The notes: generated by a model from the sequence alone, not told the origin. DNA of 64,000 bases from Perognathus longimembris pacificus (GCF_023159225.1 NC_063172.1:61314828-61378827); one strand, 5' to 3'; numbered from the stretch's first letter, positions 1 through 10,678 are shown. Numbers and translations: made by a program.

Positions 1-123
1 ATTCTAATGGGGCTGGGAAGTCCCTATTAGATGTGATGTTGCAGCCTTCTGAATGTTATAACACATACAATACATACTTGATCATGGCAATACATCTCTA
101 TCAGAGCTGGATTATTCATTTGC

Positions 124-326
124 TTTTTTTTTTTGGCCAGTCCTGGGGACTGGACTCAGGGCCTGAGCACTGTCGCTGGCTTCTTCTTGCTCAAGGCTAG
201 CACTCTGCCACTTGAGCCACAGCGCCCCTTCTGGCCATTTTCTGTATATGTGGTGCTGGGGAATCGAACCCAGGGCCTCATGTATATGAGGCAGGCACTC
301 TTGCCACTAGGCCATATCCCCAGCCC
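124..326 (-). mobile_element. IDL-Geo SINE, full length
   Basis: Reading the minus strand, an ID-like head with intact A box (TGGCCTAGTGG) and B box (GGTTCGATTCC) is followed by the Geo monomer and an A-rich tail, seen here as the T run at the left end. A target-site duplication TTCATTTGCTTTT flanks it (115-127 and 328-340). The near-perfect duplication and intact pol III boxes suggest a fairly young insertion. The 73-91 aa ORFs across it are by-products of the SINE. Confidence 0.93.
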
Positions 327-675
327 CTTCATTTGCTTTTTAATTGTCCTATAGTCAGTATTGTAGGTAAAGCCAGCAACACCCAATTCATGTTTGTCCT
401 GTCTCCTCACTGCATCAAGTGGCCAGGTCAAGTGATTGTTCTCACCCGTCCAGGCCAGTGGCGGGCCATGCTAGAATGTTCTTTCAGTGAAGAAATAGCT
501 TATTGAATAGCTTTTTTTTGAACATATCCTGAAAGTTAAGCAGAACATGGTTGTTTTGTGATATATAACTTAGAAATGGGACTCTTTCGTTACAAAAGGA
601 GTTTACAGCTTAAAACCGTGTGTGTGCGTGTGTGTGTGTGTGTGTGTATGTGTGTGTAGGTGCGTGGCCCAGTCA
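327..675. other. Unique sequence plus (GT)n
   Basis: No gene or recognised repeat in 327-616. A GT/TG microsatellite runs 617-658 and abuts the tail end of the next SINE, as expected if it grew from the SINE tail. Confidence 0.6.
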
Positions 676-881
676 TTAGTCCTGGGACCTAAACTCAGGG
701 CCTGGCACTGGTCCTCAGAATTTTCCTCCAGGGCTGGCCTTCTAGTATTTGAGCCCCAGCTCACTTGTGGCTTTTTGGTGGCTAACTAATTGTAGATAAA
801 AGTCTCTTGTACTTTTTCTGCCCAAGCTGGCTTTGAATTGCTATCCTCAGACATGACAGGCTAAAAAAACATAGTTCCTGG
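676..881 (-). mobile_element. B1-Geo SINE, old copy
   Basis: Diverged minus-strand copy. The Geo part (CTAAACTCAGGGCCTGG, then TATTTGAGCCCCAG), the linker (GGTGGCTAACTAATTGTAGAT) and the start of the B1 part (GCTGGCTTTGAATTGC) are recognisable in that order. The B1 head is shortened. No clear target-site duplication. Confidence 0.75.
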
Positions 882-1580
882 CTTTTTTTTTTAAAGGACT
901 AGTTTAAAAAGCCTTAACCACAAATTTTTACTGTGCCCAATAGTTAAATAGAATTTCCTGGCCAGACCAAATTTCCTCAATTGTCTCATAAATCCTTTTT
1001 TTGTTTGAGTTTATATCTGCAGATTATGACTCAAACAACTCACATTTGATTATGTCCTTCTTTAAATCTTGCTTAATCTCCGGACTCTCTCTTCCTTCTT
1101 TTTCTTTTTTCCATCCACTTGTTGGTAACAAGACTTTGTTCTGTGAAATAGCTCACATTCTCAATTTTGCTGATGAATAATATCTACTATGATTATCTCC
1201 CTATAAAAAACATGAAGCTGAGGGTAAGATCCAGGGGAATGGCCTGGTTCAAGGTGTTTTTATGTTTTATTGTTTGTAGACAGCTTCATCAGTAATACGT
1301 ATGGAAATTATGTAGATAATTTGCATGAGAAATCTTGTCTACATAATTGATTACCAGCTTAATTCTTTTATCTGGCCAACTTGTAGATAATGTCATTTCA
1401 TGCAGATAGTCAACCATTCCCTCACATTGAACATGCACAGAAATCAACTGTCCTTTGCCCAAGACAAGTACTCCCTCTCGCCACCCCTGTTCTGTCTTTT
1501 CTTTTGTTCTTTTAAATCACTTAATCTCTAAATCTCAGTCACCTTGCACTTCTTCTCACTTTAATGCTCTTTTAATTTTA

Positions 1581-1586
<6 letters not shown>
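882..1586. other. Unique non-coding sequence
   Basis: AT-rich sequence with no open frame of note, no recognised repeat and no RNA gene. I see nothing specific in it. Confidence 0.5.

Positions 1587-1654
<68 letters not shown>
1587..1654. repeat. (TC)34 microsatellite
   Basis: Uninterrupted TC dinucleotide for 68 bases, directly joined to the tail end of a minus-strand B1-Geo SINE. The serine/leucine-rich 83 aa frame through it is an artefact. Confidence 0.97.
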
Positions 1655-1656
<2 letters not shown>

Positions 1657-1658
<2 letters not shown>

Positions 1659-1876
1659 ATGGGGCTTGAATTTAGGGCCTGGGCACTGTCCCTGGGCTTT
1701 CACTGAAGGCTAGCATTCCACCACGTTGAGCCATACCTCTATTTCTGGTTTTCTGGTGGTTAATTGGAGATAAGAATCTCACAGACTTTCCTGCCCTGGC
1801 TGGCTTTGAACTATGATCCTTAAACCTCAGCCTCCCGTGTAGCTAGAATTACAGGTATGAGCTACAAGAGCCTGAC
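1657..1876 (-). mobile_element. B1-Geo SINE
   Basis: Clear minus-strand dimer: Geo (GGGGCTTGAATTTAGGGCCT), linker GGTGGTTAATTGGAGATAAG, then the B1-like half ending in CAGCCTCCCGTGTAGCTAG and GAATTACAGGTATGAGC. Shows the modular order well. Confidence 0.88.
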
Positions 1877-2016
1877 TCTTTGTTTCTTTATTTTAAAGAT
1901 GAGGCCTTATTACATTGTCCAGGCTGGCCTGAAACTCTTGGATTCAAGTGATCCTTTTTCCTTAAGCCTCCTGACTGAATAGCTGGGATTACAGACCTGA
2001 GTCATAGCACCTAATA
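1877..2016 (-). mobile_element. B1/Alu-type monomer
   Basis: Contains GTCCAGGCTGGCCTGAAACTC, GATTCAAGTGATCC and GCTGGGATTACAGACCTGAG, the reverse complement of a 7SL-derived monomer. No Geo or dID part is attached, so this is an older monomeric insertion next to the B1-Geo. Confidence 0.82.
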
Positions 2017-3066
2017 CACCAGTATTCAGTTTTGAAGACCTGCCAGGTCTTCTTTGATAGTTTCAGAATCTTTTTCTTTTCGAATCTTACACCCATTATC
2101 CTAGTACAAGCTCCTACGTTCTACTCCACAAACTGACACTCGACAAATCACCTATAACATCTTGCATATTTTTCATGTACTTGCTTACTCACCAAACTTT
2201 AAAGCCTCCCATTACTTTGGAAGAAAATGTAAACCACTGAGGTTAAATCCACACATTCTGTTCCCTATCTATGTTTCCACGGTACTTGCTGCTTACCAGT
2301 AATTCCCCCTGCCCATGGCTGTGGAAATCAACTGAGTTGATTAGACCTAGATCTGACTTCTTGTGTTAATGTTTAATATTGGAGACTCAAATGAGCTCTT
2401 CAAATCAAGTCCTGGTATAGGGCAAAATTTCATTCAGGATAATTCTGGATTTGTCTCAGGGGATTAGAGGGAAGAAAAGGGGGGCCCTGACAAAACACTG
2501 TTTGCTAGCTTTCTTGATTTCCACAAAAGAACGTGCCTACTTCTACCTGCTTGTCTGTCTCCCAAGATGCGTGATTGCCCCTGGCTCAGCAGTGTAGAAT
2601 GCCGGCCACCTCCACCTGCTGCCTGCCTTTTAGTGCAAACCAAACACACAAGCACCAAACACAGCTAAGTCCCGGCTGAGGGAAGCTGTTGTGGGCAAGT
2701 TCTCTAGGAGACATGCTTACTCGTTGTCTTTTCTAAGCACTTTGCCAGATCAGTGGCCATCTTATCCTGAAGGACCTTTAATCAAGGTGCCCTCATGCAT
2801 TCTCCTCGCTTTCACTGGGCTTGACCCTGCCACCACGCACTGACCCCTGATGATGAATTCTCTGTGTGACACTTCCGTGTAAAACCACTGGTAGAAAAGC
2901 TGGTGTACATACCATCTTTCTGTGATGAAAATTATGTGTTGTTGTTGTTTTAACTCTGGTTGCCAGGAGACTGCATTTGTGATGCTCAACAACTGGCTTA
3001 CCTTTTGGTTAGAAATGTCATACTTTTCCCTTAGGTCCCAATTTAGTCCTCATTTCTGCCTCCTGC
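2017..3066. other. Unique non-coding sequence
   Basis: About 1 kb without a recognised repeat. Short frames of 64-76 aa on the minus strand have no start context or protein motif that I recognise. Confidence 0.5.
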
Positions 3067-3313
3067 TTTTTTTTTTTTGTTGTTGTTAGTCCTCAGGCTT
3101 GAACTCTGAGCCTGGACACTATCCCTGAGTTCTTCAGCTTAAGGCTAGCACTCTACCACTTGAGCCACAGTGCCACTTCCGGGTTTTGGTGGTCAAGTGG
3201 AGATAAGAGTTCACGGACTTTCCTGCCCTGGCTGGCTGGCTTTGAACTGTGATCCTCAGATCTCAGCTTCCTGAGTAGCTAGGATTATAGGTGTGAGCCA
3301 CGAGTGCCCAGCT
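3067..3313 (-). mobile_element. B1-Geo SINE
   Basis: T-rich tail at the left (3067-3078), then Geo (CTACCACTTGAGCCACAG), linker (GGAGATAAGAGTTCACGG) and B1 half (CTGAGTAGCTAGGATTATAG). The GGCTGGCTGGCTTT stretch shows a 4 bp slippage duplication within the B1 part. Confidence 0.88.
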
Positions 3314-3321
3314 CTGCTTCT

Positions 3322-3554
3322 TGTGTGTGCTGGTCATAGAGCTTGAACTCAAAGCTTTAGCGCTGTTCCTGAGCTTTTTCGCTCGAGGTTAGCTACCATT
3401 TGAGCCACAGTTCTACTTCTGGCTTTTTAAAAAATTTGTTTATTGGAAATAAGATTCGTATGGACTTTCCTGGCTGGGCTAGCTTTGAAACATGATTCTC
3501 AGATCTCAGCCCCCTCAGTAACTAGGGTTACAGGCATGAATCAGGAAGTCTTTG
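3322..3554 (-). mobile_element. B1-Geo SINE, older tandem neighbour
   Basis: A second, more diverged copy in the same orientation, immediately beside the previous one. Geo (GAGCTTGAACTCAAAG), linker (TTTATTGGAAATAAGA) and B1 (AGTAACTAGGGTTACAGG) are all visible. The tandem arrangement looks like two independent insertions in a T-rich target. Confidence 0.78.
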
Positions 3555-3719
3555 CTCCCATTTCTGCTTTAATGACTTAATGTTGTTCTACCTCTCACAA
3601 GCATCTCAATACTCACTGGGGGATGATAGGCATTAAGTAGGAAAAGACTACCACATTCCTCTACTCCAGACAAAGGTGAGGCAATTACTTCATAAGAACA
3701 CAAGTTTGGCCAGGAGGTA
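3555..3719. other. Short unique spacer
   Basis: No recognised feature. Confidence 0.4.
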
Positions 3720-3953
3720 GAACCATAGGCCCTGCCTACTGAGGGGGCTAAGATCTGAGGATCACAGTTCAAAGCCAGCCAGGGCAGCAAAGTCCATGAG
3801 GCTGTTATCTCCAATTAACTACCAAAAGAGCCCAAAGTGGAGCTGCGGCACAAGCGGTTGATAGAGTGATAGCCTTGAGTGATAAAGCTCAAGCATCCCT
3901 CCTCTCCCCCCCAAAAAGCTCAGGGCCAAGTTCAAGCCACAGGACAGAAATAA
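3720..3953 (+). mobile_element. B1-Geo SINE
   Basis: Plus-strand copy: B1-like head (GGCTAAGATCTGAGGATCAC), linker (TCTCCAATTAACTACCAAAA), Geo (GGAGCTGCGGCACAAGCGG). Geo carries a small pyrimidine/C-run insertion near 3897-3912. The 3' tail passes straight into the CA repeat. Confidence 0.85.
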
Positions 3954-4023
3954 ACACACACACACACACACACGCACGCACACGCACATGCACGCACACA
4001 CACACGCACACGCGCGCACACAC
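3954..4023. repeat. (CA)n with CG interruptions
   Basis: CA-rich microsatellite interspersed with CACG and CGCG units, grown from the 3' tail of the preceding SINE. The CG-containing alternation makes it Z-DNA-prone in principle. Confidence 0.93.
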
Positions 4024-4041
4024 AGAATCCAAGTTTGTGTT

Positions 4042-4300
4042 GAACACCGCTGGCTCATGCCTGTGATTCATGCCTGTAATTCATACCGGTAATCCTAGCT
4101 ACTCAGCAGGCTGAGATCTGCTAATCATCATTCAAAGCCACCCCAGGCAACAAAAGGTTGTGAGACTCTTATCTACAACTAGCCACCAAAAAAGCAGGAA
4201 GTGGTGCTGTGGCTCTGGTAGAGGGCTGGCCTTGAACAAAAAAGCTCAGGGACAGTGCCCTGGCCTCCAATTAAAGCCCGGAGTCTGACAAGACAAAAAG
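4042..4300 (+). mobile_element. B1-Geo SINE
   Basis: Head GCTGGCTCATGCCTGTGATTC followed by a partial duplication of the head start (CATGCCTGTAATTCATACC), then AATCCTAGCTACTCAGCAGG, linker CTACAACTAGCCACCAAAAA and Geo GTGGTGCTGTGGCTC. The repeated CATGCCTGT is an internal slippage near the 5' end. Confidence 0.85.
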
Positions 4301-4405
4301 AAAGTTTGCATATTGTGTACATTGTAATTAGACCATTGTCCCTCATTCCTCTCCTCTCTGTCCCGGAATTTTGCCTACTATGTGGAGCTCATTCAAATAC
4401 TCTTT

Positions 4406-4618
4406 TTTTTCTTTTTTCTTTTTCTTTTTGCCAGTCCAGGGGCTTGGACTCGGGGCCTGAGCATTGTCCCTGAGCTTCTTTTGCTCTAGGCTAGCACTCT
4501 ACCACTTGAGCCACAGCACCACTTCTGGCCTTTTCTGTTTATGTGGCACTGAGGAATCGAACTCAGGGCTTCATGCACGCTAGGCAAGCACTCTACCACC
4601 AAGCCACATTCCCAGCCC
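4406..4618 (-). mobile_element. IDL-Geo SINE with TSD
   Basis: Minus-strand copy between two copies of TCAAATACTCTTT (4393-4405 and 4619-4631). The head contains a CATGCACGCTAGGCAAGC segment typical of an older IDL subtype, unlike the CATGTATACGAGGC type of the young copies. Confidence 0.93.
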
Positions 4619-4811
4619 TCAAATACTCTTTCTTCATCAATTGTTTTCCTTTGAAAGTTTCCTACACTACTTTTCTACTCATCATCTTTCACTTGCCACA
4701 CAGTATCTTGTTTTGTTTGAACTTCACATTTTTTAAAATTCAAAAGCAATACGTTTACACAGAAAATGTAAATTGTAGTAAAGAGGTCACTTGGAAGAAA
4801 AAGTATTCTCT

Positions 4812-5040
4812 TGCTAAGTGCTGGTGGCTCATGCCTGTCCCCCTAGCTACCTAGCAAGCTAAAATCCAGAGGATCTAATTCCAAGCCAGCCCAGGTAGGA
4901 AAATCAAGACTCCATCTCCAAATAATAAGGGAAGAGCAGAGGTGGAGGCTTGGCTCAAGTGTTAGAATACAACTGAGTATTCAGGTTGAGCAATACTGAG
5001 GCCCTGAGTTCAAACATTGGAAATGGTTAAAAAGAGAGAG
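4812..5040 (+). mobile_element. B1-dID SINE
   Basis: B1 head (CTGGTGGCTCATGCCTGTCC), linker CTCCATCTCCAAATAATAAG, then a tRNA-like tail GGCTTGGCTCAAGTGTTAG ... GAGGCCCTGAGTTCAAAC. The tail holds A- and B-box-like segments but lacks the roughly 17 nt (AAAGAAGCCAGGGACAG) present in Geo. This copy is important for the origin of Geo. Confidence 0.75.
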
Positions 5041-5052
5041 AAAGGGTGGTAA

Positions 5053-5123
5053 GGGAGGGAGGGAGGGAAGGAGGGAAGGAAGGAAAGAAGGAAAGGAAGG
5101 AAGAAAGAAAGAAAGAAAGAAAG
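5053..5123. repeat. GGGA/GGAA/GAAA purine tract
   Basis: Impure tetranucleotide purine repeat passing from GGGA through GGAA to GAAA units. It continues the purine-rich tail of the preceding B1-dID element. Confidence 0.92.
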
Positions 5124-5270
5124 TATTCCTTCAAGTAAAATCCTTTGCATTTGAGGCAACTACTACTGCTGGTGCTTTGTATAGCATTTCAGATGCAATC
5201 TCCACATTTGCAAGCACACATATCAATGCATACATAGGTATCTATGGGTGTATATTTATGGTTTGTTTTT

Positions 5271-5494
5271 CCCTCGGTACTGGTGCTTGAACTCAGGGCC
5301 TCAGTGTCATCCTCTAGCTTTTCTGCTTAGGTTTAGCTCTCTACTACTTGATTCACAGCTCAATATTCAGCTTTTTGCTGGTTAATTGGACATAAGAGTC
5401 TCTCATACTTTCCTGCCTGGTTTTGAACTGTGATCTTCAGATCTCAGCCTTTTGAGTAGCTAAGATTACTGGTGTGGGTCACTGGCACTCAGCT
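5271..5494 (-). mobile_element. B1-Geo SINE
   Basis: Old minus copy: GGTGCTTGAACTCAGGGCCT (Geo), GCTGGTTAATTGGACATAAG (linker), TGAGTAGCTAAGATTACTGG (B1). The B1 head is missing a few bases around CCTGCCTGGTTTTGAAC. Confidence 0.85.
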
Positions 5495-6289
5495 TATATG
5501 TTTATGTTTTATGATAATACTTCTTCACCACTATGAACATACCACATATATTTTTCTGCATCTAGACGTTTTTTTTCTCATTGAATAGTAGAGTTTGGAG
5601 ATTACAGCACACAAACTCATGAATATCTGCCTCATTCCTTCTAATACCTATGTGATTTCTATTGCTTTACTAGATTTGTTATCCCATTGTGGTATCTGTC
5701 TCTCTGATTATATGTGCTGTAAGAGTAATGGAAGAAATATTCCCCCGCAAATTCAGTAAAAAGCCCTCCATATAGGAAAATCCCAGTAAATTAATCCATT
5801 ATAGATTTTTGTCAGTAGTCAATTCATGAGTAATTCTACTTTAGGATAATATTTAGGACTAACTTGACAAAGTCTTAGAGCATTATTCCCATCAATCCTG
5901 GGTCTTTCTCTAAAGCTTCCTATGTTACAATATACCTTTGTTATTCTCAAGCATATTCTAGATGTTTAACATTGAGACATTCAAAGCTTCAGTGCCTTCA
6001 TTTATGAAGAGCAAGGCTAAGGGGCCTGCCACACAGAAGTACTCCCAGGGGAGGTACCATCCTAGCTCCCAGGTCCAGAGACAAGAGCAAGGAATCTTCA
6101 GGACTCAGAGGACCTCTTCAAGGTTGCAGCCGAGCAGAACATGAGGAAATGACGTCAAGTTCATTTCCCCAAAGCAAGACTTTCACCATGACATGGTAAA
6201 GGAATGAGGGGAGAGGAGAGCTAGTGGGATCTTGGGAGTTCTAGAGTCCGTGAACACCAGTTGGATAGGTTGCCTTTTAAATAGGCACA
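5495..6289. other. Unique non-coding sequence
   Basis: AT-rich to 5950, then a more mixed stretch with a 60 aa open frame (5962-6144) that shows no motif I recognise. I do not support it as a gene. Confidence 0.5.
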
Positions 6290-6745
6290 AGGCCACACCT
6301 ATATTCACCACAGCATTGTGAACAATAGCAAAAAGGTGGAAACATTCCAAGTGTCAACGGACAGATGAATGGATAAACAAAATGTGCTAGAGCCATACAG
6401 TGAGCCATTACTCAGCCTTAAAAGGGAAGGAAATTCCAACACATGCTGCAACATGGATGGCCTTGCACAACATTGCGCGAGGTGAAATAAACCAAACACC
6501 AAAGGTCACATATTGTGAGATTCCACTTCTATGAGGCACCTAGAACAGTCAGATTAGAGAGACAGTAGAATGGAAGTTGCAGGGGCTGGGAAGTGGGGAA
6601 GTAGTGAGTTATTTTTAATGAGGGGAGTTTCTACGTGGGGACATTGATACTTTGCGGAGAGGGACGGTGCATTTCATGTCACTGAATTCCATGCTTAAAA
6701 TGGCTTAAATGATAACGTTTATTACACTACTCATACATATCACAA
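6290..6745 (+). mobile_element. L1 LINE 3' fragment
   Basis: The 3' end of an older L1 in plus orientation: CACAGCATTGTGAACAATAG, CAACGGACAGATGAATGG, GGAAATTCCAACACATGC and ATGGATGGCCTTGCACAAC correspond to the region before and after the L1 ORF2 stop. It ends in CAATAAAAG. 5' truncated and non-functional. Confidence 0.8.
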
Positions 6746-7409
6746 TAAAAGAAAAGGCATGAATCAAGGGCAACCTACACCGCCGATTTTGGTTTTGTTC
6801 CACCAAGTTCAATCATTCCTGTTCTACTGCCTTGTTTTTTGCCACACTGGAGCACACAGACTCAGGTAAGATTCTACCTCTGTGAGTCAGGTTTGGCAAT
6901 GTGATATAGTTTTCTCTGAGAGAGATAATAAATGAGAAGGCCATCTAGTGAAACACACAGAACCATATTTAATCAAGTTCAGACCCAGGAGACTTAGCAG
7001 TGGTCCTGGGGAACCCCCATTAGCGACTGTGAAGATAGGCTGGAGGAAGAATGGTTGGCAACCTGGCATCAGGTCAGCTTCTGTCTTTGACTCCACAGTG
7101 CTCTACCCAGTGAGCTGAGTTTAACAGCAGCATTGCATGCCCGGAACATCTCCATAGAGGAGCTGAGAAAACAGTGCACTTTGATGTCTTGCTAGCTTTC
7201 TAAATGAAAAACCCCAGTATAGCAGCTCAATTATATTATAAACACATTATAAACATATTAAAAAGTAATTACTTTGGAGGAAGTTAGCTATGTCAAAATA
7301 CAAATTAAGATAAAATTAGGAACATTTCCTCTTTCAGACTGAAGACTATTTTTTTTGAAAGTGATCATTGCTTTTCTGTATCCAGCCAACCCAGCACCTT
7401 GAATGTCAC
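6746..7409. other. Unique non-coding sequence
   Basis: No recognised repeat or exon. Confidence 0.45.
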
Positions 7410-7475
7410 GTTCAGTTCAGGAGCATTTGTTGAGTGCCTGCTGTATGCCAGACACCAGGCAAGGTCCTGGCATCA
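7410..7475 (-). mobile_element. MIR fragment
   Basis: GAGCATTTGTTGAGTGCCTG followed by TATGCCAGACACCAGGCA matches the ancient mammalian MIR/L2 terminal motif (TTGAGTGCCTACTATGTGCC-like). Short and diverged. Confidence 0.6.
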
Positions 7476-7774
7476 ACCTGACCTCTTGCAAATCAGAGCA
7501 GTGCTATGCCTGCCATATTTCAACATGGAGCAGTAAGGTAGGGAGCCAGCAGTGTTTCTACAAAGAAAAGGGATTAATCATAATTGCTTGCATAATTCTC
7601 CAGGCAGACTTACCATAGCTGCAGCCCTAGGCAAGATCGTAAGGGAATTACAGTGCAAACTTGTCCATCAAATGTGGAGAAAAGTACAAATGAATGGATA
7701 CAAAGGGGTTCAGGTTTACAGTGGATTGTGCCAAAGGCAAGCAGGCCTCCTGGCAGTTGTTATACTCCGTCATT

Positions 7775-7905
7775 GATCAGGGGGTTGGAAGACCTGGGAT
7801 TGGATCCCATCCTTGTCATTCATCACAAGGTGACTACAGACTCCTCTCTCCACTGCACCCTCCTCTCCTGTAAAGTGAGGGTTGTACGTACATGATCTAC
7901 AAAAC
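7775..7905 (+). mobile_element. MIR fragment
   Basis: GACCTGGGATTGGATCCC, then CACAAGGTGACTACAG, then CTCTCCTGTAAAGTGAGG follows the MIR core order (gain of the tRNA B-box region, core, then TGTAAAATGAGG-like). Confidence 0.6.
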
Positions 7906-9503
7906 CCAAACTCAGTATTCTACTTATGATGGTTATTTGACTAGGAGGAAGAGGACTGGAATACCATGTGCCAGTAGTAGTTACTGACAAATATCTAGGA
8001 ACCACCATTTGGAATCCTTAACTCCCATTTCTGCATGAGAAGCAGGACATTAAAACATGCTTTCCACATCTCCTACTTTAATCCTGTTATACTAGAATAA
8101 ATCTTTGCTAAACCTTAAAAAAAGTATTGGCAAATATCTATGTAGGAGGATCTTGAAGTCAGACCCAAGAAATTAAGCACCCTTAAATTATGGCCTATTG
8201 TTATTTTATGTACCAAAGCACAACTTCAAGTTTGACCATGTTTTACCTGGCATTATACAAGAACTTATAGTACTAACGTTATGTCCCATTGTAAGACACT
8301 AAGACTTCTGTGATTATCAGGGCAAAATAGCAAAATAGTCCTTGGCTTAGTTACTATTGTCCATAATTGAACCAAAGAAGCCATTCAACCATTTGGGACT
8401 TATTGCAATGGAAAGAAGAGGAGAGGTGTTTAGATTTATTTGTTGTAGCTACTACCATCATTATTTCTCTGCCTCCAAAAGAGATGTGGGGTGAATGGCT
8501 GGGATGATCAGGAATCCCTATTTACCACAGGTATATTCCAATACAACTCCTGTTCTATATTTAAACGGGACCCATGACTATGGCTGCTTCCTAACGCCAA
8601 GAAACACCTCGAGCGGATCTCTCCTGGCCCCTAGGGATGTGAGACTGGCTATGTGACCAACGGTCCCTCTGGGTCTCTGAGGAAGAGAACGACTCTCCTG
8701 AGTGAGTCTGCATTCACTGTGTGTGCTGCTCCTTGCCGGGGTCGAGCCCCACCTCAGAACATTACACATCAGGTTGGTACGATCTCAACCTAGGATTCCT
8801 AGGATCTTCAATCAGGATTGAAGGAGAGCTTTCTCCTTGACTTTCTTGCTGCAGTTGCTTTCCCCCTGTCACAACTCTTCCCAGTCCTGAACATCCCCAT
8901 GTGTCTTGATCACCCGGGGCCATTTCAATCTCATCAAGTGGTCACCTACTGAATTACTAAGAAAAACAGAAGCATTATCAATCATTGTGCTTAACTTTCT
9001 GTGATCCAGATGGAGAACCATCTGCACCTATGAGCCATTTTCAACAATCATTTTTTTTTATTTCAGAGAAATAAGTAGTATTACACCCATCATTCCTATA
9101 AAACCTAGTGTTTTCCTAGGTAGTTGTCCCTTTCTTGTCTCGGGCTCTGCCTCTTACTCTAAAAGAATGATCACTTTGATAATAAAATAATAATAATAAA
9201 ACAAAACAAAAGCAAAAACAAAAATGGGCTCTTTAATATGATTTGTTTCTGGATAATATCCTATTTTTTCTTTCATAACTGGATTCTAGTAAGAGTCTGG
9301 GGTCTATATTGATATTGCACCCACATCCATGAACTTCTCACCCTTGGCAATCTAACCTCTACCCTCAACACTAGGTTACTCTTCAACTCAGGGTCTCATA
9401 CATTGCTAGAAAGGTTCTCTGCTGGTATTGCTTGAACTAGCTCTCTAGTTGTTTGCTATTTTTATTTCCCCTTTTATTCTTTCTCTCTGTCATTCTTTCA
9501 TTC
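7906..9503. other. Unique non-coding sequence
   Basis: About 1.6 kb in which I see no SINE, LINE, exon or RNA gene. An A-rich AATAATAAT/AAAACAAAA patch sits at 9180-9225. Confidence 0.5.
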
Positions 9504-9710
9504 TTTTTTTTTTCTTTTGTTGGTTGTGGGGCTTGAACTCTGGGCCTGGGCACTGTTCCTGAGCTCTTCATCTCAAGGCTGACTCTATTACTTTAGCCAC
9601 AGTGCCACTTCCAGTTTTCTGGTGGTTAATTGCAGATAATCCAGGGCTAGCGTTGGACCATGATCCTCAGATCTCAGTAGCTAGGATTACAGGCATGAGC
9701 CAGTGGCTCT
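9504..9710 (-). mobile_element. B1-Geo SINE
   Basis: Minus copy with T-rich tail, GTGGGGCTTGAACTCTGGGC, linker GGTGGTTAATTGCAGATAA, and a B1 half in which the usual CTCACGGACTTTCC block is deleted before GGACCATGATCCTCAG. Confidence 0.85.
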
Positions 9711-9749
9711 TTCTTTCTCTTAGCATGTATTTCCATGGATAAGAAATGC

Positions 9750-9842
9750 TCATCTAGGCATGTCTCAAGTGGTGGAATGCTAGTGTGAGTGGAAAAAAGT
9801 GAGCAAGAGTGTGAGGCCCTGAGTTCAAGCCCCAGTAATAGC
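9750..9842 (+). mobile_element. dID-type tRNA-like monomer
   Basis: GTCTCAAGTGGTGGAATGC and GAGGCCCTGAGTTCAAGCCC are A- and B-box-like; the middle (GTGAGTGGAAAAAAGTGAGC) is intermediate in length between B1-dID tails and Geo. It continues into a CACACGCACGCGC patch. Confidence 0.6.
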
Positions 9843-9929
9843 ATGTATGTGCACACGCACGCGCATGCACGCTGGTCCTCAATGAATCACATCTGTGTGT
9901 GCATGTTTTTCTTCATCACTTTGCTTTCA

Positions 9930-10175
9930 GGCTTGACCATGGACTTGCTTTGGCCAATGGAATACCAGCCCACCCGAGACGAGCAAGGACTGGATACGTG
10001 CGTGTGCACCGGAACACCCCTCCAGGTGACTGGTAGACGAGAGAGAGAGAAGGGGATGGGGGGCTCATCTACTCCAGCTTTTCCAACTGATTCCAGCTCC
10101 CAACCGACCTGATGAATTATAATTGTTGTTTTAAGCCACTCACTTTGGCAGTTGCTTGATATATAGTTAACTGAA
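9930..10175 (+). mobile_element. Possible MaLR-type LTR relic
   Basis: CTTGACCATGGACTTGCTTTG, GGCCAATGGAATACC and TTGTTGTTTTAAGCCACTCA resemble segments that I associate with MLT1-like mammalian LTRs. No coding part is present. Assignment is from memory of consensus phrases and needs a repeat search. Confidence 0.4.
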
Positions 10176-10309
10176 AAAGGCTTTTCTCATTCCCCAAATT
10201 ATCTCACCTAGTCCCATGGATTCAAGGCCATTTACACCTTATAATTTTCAACCTCTACCTCTAAATCAGATCCGTCTTCTAAGTTTCTGTATATCACAAA
10301 TGGCTGTGG

Positions 10310-10535
10310 GGCTGGGGATATGGCCTAGTGGCAAGAGTGCTTGCCTCATATACATGAGGCCCTGGGTTCAATTCCCCAGCACCACATATACAGAAAACGG
10401 CCAGAAGCGGTGCTGTGGCTCAAGTGGCAGAATGCCAGCCTTGAGCAAAAAGAAGCCAGGGACAGTGCTCAGGCCCTGAGTCCAAGCCCCAGGACTGGCC
10501 AAAACAAAAACAAAAACAAAAACAAACAAACAAAA
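10310..10535 (+). mobile_element. IDL-Geo SINE, full length, young
   Basis: Plus-strand copy with a perfect TSD ACAAATGGCTGTGG (10296-10309 and 10536-10549). Head A box is TGGCCTAGTGG; B box is GGTTCAATTCC (one change). Geo ends CCAGGACTGGCC and a CAAAAA-repeat tail follows. This is the clearest reference copy in the window. Confidence 0.96.
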
Positions 10536-10678
10536 ACAAATGGCTGTGGATCTGCACACCAGAGCCTTTTGTTCTCTTTCAAACTCACTGCATCTCCCAT
10601 TCCTTATCTCGGTCAGTGAGGAGCTAGATAGCCAGTCACTCAAGACAGCAGTTCAGATGAGTCTTCACTTCGCACTGT

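Noticed and set aside
3954..4023. CRISPR array or tandem satellite
   Set aside because: Simple CA/CG microsatellite; the window is mammalian and no spaced direct repeats occur.
9930..10175. Complete endogenous retrovirus
   Set aside because: Only a possible LTR-like relic; no gag, pol or env reading frame or second LTR is visible nearby.
10216..10643. Recurring 'GLGIWPSGKSACL' / 'ASPGAWTQGLSTV' peptides in many places
   Set aside because: These are readings through IDL-Geo copies in either orientation, not a protein family.
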